Shown here: positions 1 to 4,653 of the stretch, in pieces
Layout of the letters: every line of letters starts with the position of its first letter
Numbering within the stretch: the first letter of the stretch is position 1
DNA from: Candidatus Nitrosopumilus sp.
GTDB taxonomy: Archaea > Thermoproteota > Nitrososphaeria > Nitrososphaerales > Nitrosopumilaceae
Direction: 5' to 3'
DNA length: 6,823 nucleotides
Assembly: GCA_030637455.1 (NCBI GenBank)
Contig: DAOWGL010000198.1
Coordinates: 1 to 6,823 of the forward strand
The notes under the pieces: model-generated
The model's input: the letters and a program-made list of their open reading frames with translations, nothing else
Told to the model about the DNA's origin: nothing
Database searches by the model: none
Translations under genes and position numbers: made by a program

Positions 1-2
1 CA

Positions 3-680
<678 letters not shown>

Positions 681-712
681 CTATTTCTAATTTCTTTCTT
701 ATTTTATTAATT
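681..712 (+). terminator. T-rich termination tract after the hydratase gene
   Basis: Directly after the hydratase stop, the + strand carries several runs of three to four T (684-708) with no stem. Archaeal RNA polymerase can terminate on U-rich tracts without a hairpin. The gene faces a convergent neighbour 58 nt away, so a stop signal is expected here. Confidence 0.5.
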
Positions 713-741
713 AAAAAAAAGCTAGAGTTTTACCAACTCTA
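713..741 (-). terminator. Hairpin plus T8 tract ending the cupredoxin transcript
   Basis: Perfect 7-bp arms TAGAGTT (723-729) and AACTCTA (735-741) flank a 5-nt loop. Read on the - strand, the stem is followed two bases later by eight T (complement of A at 713-720). One arm contains the TAG stop codon of the cupredoxin gene. This is the layout of an intrinsic terminator. Hairpins are not required in archaea, so the T tract may be the functional part. Confidence 0.6.
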
Positions 742-1263
742 CTTTACTGTAACTACTCCGACTCTCCATGGATGGAATGAACAATAATAGTTGTAAATTC
801 CAGATTCCTCAAAAATAAATTCGAATTTATCTCCTGTATTTAGTGGAGGGCTGTTAAACAAGTCAATTACATTTCCAACTTCATCTTGACTTTGGATGTT
901 GTGTGGACCAGAGACGCCATTTGTCCATGTCACTTTTGTATTTATGGGAATTTCTAGATTCAATGGCAAGTAAAATCCCACACCTGCAACATCAGAATTC
1001 CCATTTGGAATTATTATGGCTGCATCTAGATTTTCAGCGAAGTTTACATCTGTTGTACCTATTACCAAGATGTCATTTTCTATCAAAAATTTGATAGCGT
1101 TTAGAAATTCTGATTCTGAAATATCTCCTTGACCATACCATAATGCATTATTTTTTATCCATACTGGAATTGTTTCTGCATTTGCAAAATTTGCTGAACC
1201 TGAAACTAGTAAGATTGAAAACATTACCACTGGAATACCTGTTTTCAATGACATGTATTTCAT
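739..1263 (-). CDS. Secreted cupredoxin with His-Cys-His ligands and no axial Met (Nmar1307-like)
   Basis: A 174-residue exported blue-copper-family protein. Residues 1-29 form a signal peptide (Lys near the start, hydrophobic PVVMFSILLV, cleavage likely after ANA). Residues about 31-68 hold a short module beginning IPVWIKNNALWYGQGDIS, of a kind common in secreted thaumarchaeal proteins. The cupredoxin domain follows (about 80-174). Copper ligands are His121 in SGPHNIQS and Cys161 and His164 in YYCSFHPWRVG. Arg167 stands where amicyanin-type sites (CxxHxxM) carry the axial Met. From memory, Nmar1307 of N. maritimus is a purple cupredoxin with an open, water-bound site able to oxidise NO to nitrite; its locus number adjoins the hydratase Nmar_1308, as here. 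An electron-carrier role in the pseudoperiplasm is the alternative. The ATG at 1263 lies about 25 nt after a TATA-like box, fitting a leaderless mRNA; an ATG at 1269 and a TTG at 1281 are in frame but less likely. Confidence 0.88.
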   Translation of the reverse strand: MKYMSLKTGIPVVMFSILLVSGSANFANAETIPVWIKNNALWYGQGDISESEFLNAIKFLIENDILVIGTTDVNFAENLDAAIIIPNGNSDVAGVGFYLPLNLEIPINTKVTWTNGVSGPHNIQSQDEVGNVIDLFNSPPLNTGDKFEFIFEESGIYNYYCSFHPWRVGVVTVK

Positions 1264-1283
1264 AATCATAATTGTTTTCAAAG

Positions 1284-1291
1284 ATTTTAAA
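1284..1291 (-). promoter_or_regulatory. TATA-like box of the cupredoxin gene
   Basis: The - strand reads TTTAAAAT here, centred about 25 nt before the ATG at 1263. That is the spacing from an archaeal TATA box to a transcription start, so the mRNA would begin at or near the ATG. The surroundings are very AT-rich, so the match alone is not strong. Confidence 0.45.
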
Positions 1292-1361
1292 TGATTTGTC
1301 TATTTCTGCATATGATTTTTACTTTTTTGTATTAAAACACAATAATTTTGATAATTTAACA

Positions 1362-1380
1362 TAAAAAAATAAAAATAATT
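1362..1380 (-). terminator. T-rich termination tract after the multicopper oxidase gene
   Basis: On the - strand, runs of five and seven T follow the oxidase stop codon (TAG at 1385-1387) within a few bases. With the separate TATA-like box at 1284-1291, this suggests the cupredoxin is transcribed on its own, not only by read-through from the oxidase. Confidence 0.5.
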
Positions 1381-1384
1381 GTGC

Positions 1385-2431
1385 CTATTCTTCTACTATG
1401 AATAGACCTATCATTCCTGCATCTGCATGACTTACGACATGACAATGGAATAACCAAATGGCTGGTTTGTCTGGTTTGATAACAAATGACTCTAGTGTTC
1501 CTTGTACAAGAGGAAATGTCTGAGATGTAATTGTAGATCCTATGCTATTTGAACTTGAAATCATTTTGTTTCCATGTAGATGAAATGAATGTATCTGATC
1601 ACCTAGGTTTGTAACGTGAAATTCAACTGTCTCTCCAACCTTTGCCTTGTAGACTGGTAATGTATAATTGAATTGTGAAACAACTCCATCTAGACCTTTT
1701 TCTGCGAAAATTTCTTCAAGAGCTTTTTCACCACCTGGCATTCCTTTACCATTCATGATATAGTATGGTCTAGGACCTTCCGCAATTTTTTCAACATCGT
1801 GACCCATTTCTGCCATAATGATTGGAATATGTCTATCAATGGCGGGACTTGGAGAACTTCTTTCGATTATGATATTGCCATAAAGACCTTGCAAAATATG
1901 ATCTTTTATTCCAAGACCTTCAGATCCTGCATGATCATGGAAAAATGTCGCTCCCTCATTAACTACATTGTACTCATATGTCCATTCTCCACCTGGTGGT
2001 ATCATTGAACCGGCTCCAACACCTGTAATTATGTTGACTGGGGATCCATCGTGTTTTGGATCATAGTCACTCATATGGGCATGGAAACTGTGAGTCAAAT
2101 TATGATTGTTGATTACTTTGACTCGCAATAGTTCTCCTTGATTTACCATTAGAGTTGGTGCTGGTACTGTTCCATTGTATGTCCAAGCATGCCAGACAGC
2201 AGTATCAGATACCTGAATGTCTGTTTGTTCAATTATCAATGTATATTCTCTAACTGGTTGTTCTCCAGCTTCGGCAATTTGTGATGCTTCTGATATACTT
2301 TGAGATTGAACATCAGATACAGTCTGTGTTTCTTTATTTAGATCTGGTAAAAATTCCATATTCCCTGTTGCTGCTATGATTAAAAATGCAAGCAGGATTG
2401 GTATTCCTATCAGAGCGAATTTTTTCTGCAT
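1385..2431 (-). CDS. Two-domain laccase-like multicopper oxidase, membrane-anchored or secreted
   Basis: A 348-residue protein. Residues 4-21 are a hydrophobic signal or anchor segment without a clear AxA site. Residues 30-60 are a Ser/Gln/Glu-rich tether, and two cupredoxin domains follow. Domain 1 has HSFHAH (His114, 117, 119) and FFHDHAG (His165, 167) but no Cys. Domain 2 has HSFHLHGN (His281, 284, 286) and FHCHVVSHADAGM (His329, Cys330, His331, His335, Met340). These are the four His motifs of an O2-reducing trinuclear cluster plus a single type 1 site in domain 2, as in small two-domain laccases. Cys330 is the only Cys in the protein. Classical NirK puts its type 1 Cys in domain 1, so the common label 'nitrite reductase' fits poorly. 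The substrate is unknown; the neighbouring cupredoxin is a possible electron donor. The ATG at 2431 lies 26 nt after a TATA-like box, so it is preferred over an in-frame TTG at 2455. Confidence 0.88.
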   Translation of the reverse strand: MQKKFALIGIPILLAFLIIAATGNMEFLPDLNKETQTVSDVQSQSISEASQIAEAGEQPVREYTLIIEQTDIQVSDTAVWHAWTYNGTVPAPTLMVNQGELLRVKVINNHNLTHSFHAHMSDYDPKHDGSPVNIITGVGAGSMIPPGGEWTYEYNVVNEGATFFHDHAGSEGLGIKDHILQGLYGNIIIERSSPSPAIDRHIPIIMAEMGHDVEKIAEGPRPYYIMNGKGMPGGEKALEEIFAEKGLDGVVSQFNYTLPVYKAKVGETVEFHVTNLGDQIHSFHLHGNKMISSSNSIGSTITSQTFPLVQGTLESFVIKPDKPAIWLFHCHVVSHADAGMIGLFIVEE

Positions 2432-2444
2432 GATGATGATGATG
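2430..2444. repeat. Five-copy ATG/CAT trinucleotide repeat at the oxidase start
   Basis: Five tandem ATG units on the + strand (CAT on the - strand) cover the predicted transcription start and overlap the oxidase start codon. If translation began at the TTG at 2455 the repeat would encode a run of Ile, which looks unlike a signal-peptide start and supports the ATG at 2431. Confidence 0.8.
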
Positions 2445-2452
2445 AACTTGTT

Positions 2453-2460
2453 CAATTAAA
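2453..2460 (-). promoter_or_regulatory. TATA-like box of the multicopper oxidase gene
   Basis: The - strand reads TTTAATTG, centred 26 nt before the ATG at 2431, as expected for a leaderless archaeal transcript. The inverted repeat at 2458-2473 overlaps its upstream edge, where TFB would bind. Confidence 0.5.
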
Positions 2461-2473
2461 CCAAAAGTGGTTT
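2458..2473. promoter_or_regulatory. Operator-like inverted repeat AAACCA-N4-TGGTTT in the oxidase promoter
   Basis: Perfect 6-bp arms AAACCA (2458-2463) and TGGTTT (2468-2473) flank AAAG. The dyad covers the BRE position and the edge of the TATA-like box of the oxidase gene, a place where a bound dimer would block TFB and TBP. The divergently transcribed winged-helix gene at 2642 is the obvious candidate binder. No second copy was noticed in the window, and function is inferred from position only. Confidence 0.4.
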
Positions 2474-2611
2474 TTCATATGTGGGAATGTAAAGATGGAT
2501 TCTTATGTGATCTTGTAATTATTGAGAGCACACAATTTTTTTAAATTCTTCTTGAGAATAGTGTTTTTTGACAGATCTCTAGTACACATTGTCTTGCAGT
2601 GCGGTCTAATC

Positions 2612-2619
2612 TATTATAT
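2612..2619 (+). promoter_or_regulatory. TATA box of the winged-helix regulator gene
   Basis: TATTATAT is centred about 26 nt before the ATG at 2642, so the transcript is predicted to be leaderless. No Shine-Dalgarno sequence lies between box and start; the bases just before the ATG are a T run. Confidence 0.6.
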
Positions 2620-2641
2620 CCAATTTTGAACCTGTTTTTTT

Positions 2642-2980
2642 ATGCAAGAATTAGTTCAATCTCTAAAAATAGTGGATGATGAAAGAAAGCAAGTAATTTT
2701 GGAAATCCTTGCTGACAAATATTGCAAATTAATCCTCCATAACACTCTAGAAAAACCAAAATCTGCAATGGAAATCTCTGGTGAAAAGAAAATCCCTATT
2801 AGCACTGTATATAGAAGATTACAAACTTTGTATGATGCAAAATTACTTGCCATATCTGGTTCAATTAATCAAGATGGAAAAAAGTACTTTCTATACAAAA
2901 GTAAAGTGAAATCTATTTCTCTCAAATGTGATTTGGAAGTAACATCTGTTGAACTCGTTCCCAATAAACGCATAAATTAA
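2642..2980 (+). CDS. Small winged-helix (ArsR/MarR-like) transcriptional regulator
   Basis: A 112-residue soluble protein. Residues about 16-72 fit a winged helix-turn-helix: helices around VILEILADKYCKLILHNTL and SAMEISGEKK, then a recognition helix IPISTVYRRLQTLYDAKLL (51-69), with the wing near ISGSINQDGKKYFLYKSKV (71-89). The short C-terminus ends in two predicted strands. Cys28, His33 and Cys96 are the only obvious metal-ligand candidates and do not form a recognisable ArsR metal site, so the signal it senses is unknown. It is transcribed away from the oxidase gene, with a 210-nt intergenic region holding both promoters and a dyad, which suggests it controls that oxidase and perhaps itself. 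The fold is fairly sure; the target is inferred. A leaderless start at the ATG is supported by the TATA box. Confidence 0.8.
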   Translation: MQELVQSLKIVDDERKQVILEILADKYCKLILHNTLEKPKSAMEISGEKKIPISTVYRRLQTLYDAKLLAISGSINQDGKKYFLYKSKVKSISLKCDLEVTSVELVPNKRIN

Positions 2981-3007
2981 CTATCTGAGATTCTGTTTGA
3001 GCAAAAA

Positions 3008-3610
3008 ATGATGGACAAAGATTTAGCTTCAACAAAACGTCAAATCCATTCCGCAAAAAAAGAATCCACTCGAAGTATTACCTATCGACTTCCTGAAAAA
3101 CTTGTAACTGAATTAGAAACAGAATCTACTCAGAAAGGCATCTCTCAAAATGTTCTAGTTAGACAGATACTTGAAAAATATGTTCAATGGGATAGATTCG
3201 CTAGTAAGATTGGTATGATTCCAGTCCCAAAAGGTATTCTTGAAGTTTTAGGTGGAGAATTAGATGGAAAAGATATTGATGAAATAATCACTTTGATGTT
3301 TCCAATGATTAAGGATACTGTTTTGTTTATCAAAGGTGGATATGATTTGAAACGTTGTGTTGAAACACTTGAAGATTACATGCGAGCATCTGGGATGAAC
3401 TCTGATCATAGAGTCGAAGGTGATGTTCACACATTTTTAATTCAACATGAATTGGGATTAAAATGGTCAGTCTTTACAGAACAATTGCTAACACAAGTAT
3501 TCCGTAGTTTCTTACCTGATAAAGAACTAAAATTTCAAACAACTGATACTACAGTTATTTTATCTGTGTCATTGGGTTCTGATTTTGATGAACATGATTA
3601 TCATAATTGA
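3008..3610 (+). CDS. Ribbon-helix-helix DNA-binding protein with a C-terminal domain of unknown function
   Basis: A 200-residue soluble protein. After a polar N-terminus, residues about 22-60 match a ribbon-helix-helix: strand RSITYRLPE, helix KLVTELETESTQKG, then ISQNVLVRQILEKYVQW. Residues 61-110 form a linker with hydrophobic helices. Residues about 138-190 form a compact alpha/beta domain beginning EGDVHTFLIQHELGLKWSVF, with later strands ELKFQTTDTTVILSVSL. That His-x6-His-x-Leu-Gly-x-Lys-Trp-Ser pattern looks conserved in style but I cannot assign it to a named family; ligand binding or oligomerisation is possible. The gene starts 27 nt after the winged-helix gene on the same strand, so the two may be co-transcribed, though an AT-rich box near 2972-2979 could serve as its own promoter. 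The ATG at 3008 is followed by a second ATG at 3011; no Shine-Dalgarno is visible. Confidence 0.75.
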   Translation: MMDKDLASTKRQIHSAKKESTRSITYRLPEKLVTELETESTQKGISQNVLVRQILEKYVQWDRFASKIGMIPVPKGILEVLGGELDGKDIDEIITLMFPMIKDTVLFIKGGYDLKRCVETLEDYMRASGMNSDHRVEGDVHTFLIQHELGLKWSVFTEQLLTQVFRSFLPDKELKFQTTDTTVILSVSLGSDFDEHDYHN

Positions 3611-3628
3611 AATTCAATTCATCCTTTG

Positions 3629-3636
3629 AAATATTG
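3629..3636 (+). promoter_or_regulatory. Possible TATA-like box of the CBS-domain gene
   Basis: AAATATTG is centred about 24 nt before the ATG at 3656. The match is weak in AT-rich DNA, but the spacing agrees with the other leaderless starts here and favours this ATG over the in-frame TTG at 3626. Confidence 0.35.
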
Positions 3637-3655
3637 CTTTAGACAGAATATATTC

Positions 3656-4057
3656 ATGAATTCTTCTGATCCTATCCAACAAAAAACTTGGGTAAAACAG
3701 ATTATGAGCACTTCTGTTCTCTCTGTTGATTCATCAGTAACTGCAACTAATGCTGCAAAAATGATGGAAGATGCTGGAGTTGGATCTGTTGTAGTTTTGG
3801 AAAATAATCTACCTGTTGGAATTATCACTGATAGGGATTTTGCAATAAAAATTACTGCTCATTCTTATCCTATTGATACCCCTGTTAGAAGAATAATGTC
3901 TTCTCCTTTAATCTCAATTGATCCTAATTCTGATTTATGGATAGCATCAGATTTGATGTCTACTCGAAATGTTAGAAAATTACCTGTTATTGAAGATGAC
4001 AAAGTTGTTGGAATTTTAACTTCAAGTGATTTAGTCAAACATATTGCAGATCACTAA
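3656..4057 (+). CDS. Tandem CBS-domain (Bateman module) protein
   Basis: A 133-residue soluble protein made almost entirely of two CBS domains: residues about 13-66 (VKQIMSTSVLSVDSS through VGIITDRDFAIKI) and 77-131 (VRRIMSSPLISIDP through VVGILTSSDLVKHI). Both show the usual start (IM, S/T, V/I, D) and the closing GI(I/L)T-x-(R/S)-D signature, where the Asp commonly contacts the ribose of bound adenosine nucleotides. Such stand-alone pairs sense AMP, ATP, SAM or similar ligands and act on partner proteins; neither ligand nor partner can be read from the sequence. It lies 45 nt after the RHH gene on the same strand, in the regulatory part of the window. An in-frame TTG at 3626 would add ten residues (MKYCFRQNIF); the ATG at 3656 is preferred because of promoter spacing and because family members of this kind are near 130 residues. 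Confidence 0.85.
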   Translation: MNSSDPIQQKTWVKQIMSTSVLSVDSSVTATNAAKMMEDAGVGSVVVLENNLPVGIITDRDFAIKITAHSYPIDTPVRRIMSSPLISIDPNSDLWIASDLMSTRNVRKLPVIEDDKVVGILTSSDLVKHIADH

Positions 4058-4115
4058 TAATACTCGTAGATAATCTCTAATTTTGTAAATTACTAGTGTG
4101 TCTGGTGGGAAAAGC

Positions 4116-4124
4116 TTATTATAA
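4116..4124 (+). promoter_or_regulatory. TATA box of the HesB/IscA gene with purine-rich BRE
   Basis: TTATTATAA, preceded by the purine-rich GGGAAAAGC, is centred 27 nt before the ATG at 4147. It is one of the clearest promoters in the window. It makes the longer frame starting at 4096 impossible for this transcript, because that start lies upstream of the box. Confidence 0.65.
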
Positions 4125-4146
4125 TTTGAAACGACTTTTTTCCATA

Positions 4147-4497
4147 ATGGCAACTGAGCAAACACAAAAGATGGTCACAGTTACCGCAAAAGCAGCTGAA
4201 AAAATTCATGAATTCATGAAGGAAGAAGCAGAATCACCTGAATACCTTAGAGTATATGTTCAAGGCGGAGGTTGTTCTGGTCTATCTTATGGAATGGGCT
4301 TTGAAAAAGCACCAGAAGAAGATGACATCGTCATGGAAGAAAATGGAGTAAAACTCCTAGTTGACAGCTACAGCGTTGATCATCTACAAGGTGCAAACGT
4401 AGACTATATTGAAAGCCTAATGGGCTCAGGATTTAAAATCAACAATCCAAATGTTACAAAATCCTGTTCATGTGGTTCCTCATTTAGCACTGAATAA
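4147..4497 (+). CDS. HesB/IscA/ErpA-type A-type iron-sulfur carrier
   Basis: A 116-residue cytoplasmic protein of typical length. The family core is present throughout: VTVTAKAAEKIHEFM (10-24), LRVYVQGGGCSGLSYGMGF (34-52), GVKLLVDSYSVDHLQGANVDY (67-87), FKINNPNVTKSCSCGSSF (96-113). The three ligand Cys are Cys43 in GGGCSG and Cys107 and Cys109 in CSCG. A-type carriers receive Fe-S clusters from the assembly scaffold and deliver them to apo-targets such as [4Fe-4S] enzymes. In an autotrophic archaeon those include cycle dehydratases and ferredoxins; this client list is inference. No other Fe-S assembly gene is in the window, and the gene appears to be a single transcript: its own TATA box, then a T-rich stretch after the stop. 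The ATG at 4147 is chosen over an in-frame ATG at 4096, which would add 17 residues (starting MCLVGKAYYN) absent from the family. Confidence 0.92.
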   Translation: MATEQTQKMVTVTAKAAEKIHEFMKEEAESPEYLRVYVQGGGCSGLSYGMGFEKAPEEDDIVMEENGVKLLVDSYSVDHLQGANVDYIESLMGSGFKINNPNVTKSCSCGSSFSTE

Positions 4498-4507
4498 ACA
4501 ACTACAT

Positions 4508-4530
4508 TATTTTTCATTTTTAGATTATTT
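4508..4530 (+). terminator. T-rich termination tract after the HesB/IscA gene
   Basis: Ten bases after the stop codon the + strand has T runs of five, five and four within 23 nt. No stem precedes them. They fit an archaeal U-rich termination signal separating this gene from dnaG. Confidence 0.45.
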
Positions 4531-4547
4531 TACAGTATTTGCTGTAA
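4530..4547. promoter_or_regulatory. Inverted repeat TTACAG-N6-CTGTAA between hesB/iscA and dnaG
   Basis: Perfect 6-bp arms (4530-4535 and 4542-4547) flank TATTTG, so the arm centres are about 12 bp apart, slightly over one helical turn. It lies about 55 nt upstream of the dnaG TATA-like box and just after a T-rich tract. It could be an operator, or a hairpin in the hesB/iscA 3' region. Position alone does not decide. Confidence 0.35.
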
Positions 4548-4601
4548 TGGATAAATTCTTGAAAAATTTTATATTTTTTAGACTATTTTTGCGATACCCT
4601 C

Positions 4602-4607
4602 ATATAT
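4602..4607 (+). promoter_or_regulatory. TATA box of the dnaG-rbkR transcription unit
   Basis: The bases ATATAT lie within CTCATATATCG. A start site about 26 nt downstream, near 4631, would leave a leader of about 23 nt containing the Shine-Dalgarno sequence at 4639-4646. Short arms CGATA (4592-4596) and TATCG (4605-4609) surround the box. Confidence 0.5.
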
Positions 4608-4638
4608 CGTAGGTAGAGATTCAAATTATGATAATAAA

Positions 4639-4646
4639 GGAGATGA
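4639..4646 (+). promoter_or_regulatory. Shine-Dalgarno sequence of dnaG
   Basis: GGAGATGA differs by one base from GGAGGTGA, the complement of the archaeal 16S 3' end, and ends 7 nt before the ATG at 4654. It fixes the dnaG start and contrasts with the leaderless starts of the neighbouring genes. Confidence 0.7.
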
Positions 4647-4653
4647 ATAGTTT

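Noticed and set aside
903..1094. 63-codon + strand frame inside the cupredoxin gene
   Set aside because: It is antisense to a well-supported gene, has no domain, no signal peptide and no ribosome-binding or promoter signal.
1799..2008. 69-codon + strand frame inside the oxidase gene
   Set aside because: Antisense shadow of the multicopper oxidase; composition unlike a real protein and no family features.
1385..2455. Calling the oxidase a NirK nitrite reductase, or starting it at the TTG at 2455
   Set aside because: Domain 1 lacks the type 1 Cys that classical NirK carries there, and all trinuclear motifs are present. The TTG lies within the TATA-like box and would add an Ile run before the signal segment.
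2545..2559. Inverted repeat ATTCT-N5-AGAAT in the divergent intergenic region
   Set aside because: Five-base AT-rich arms away from either TATA-like box; too weak to report as an operator beside the stronger dyad at 2458-2473.
2656..2853. 65-codon - strand frame opposite the winged-helix gene
   Set aside because: Fully antisense to a recognisable regulator and without a start signal.
3619..3828. 69-codon - strand frame opposite the CBS gene start
   Set aside because: Antisense to CBS domain 1; no recognisable feature of its own.
4078..4092. AT-rich inverted repeat TAATTT-TGT-AAATTA before the hesB/iscA promoter
   Set aside because: Such short AT-only palindromes are expected by chance at this base composition, and it is neither in a promoter element nor followed by a T tract.
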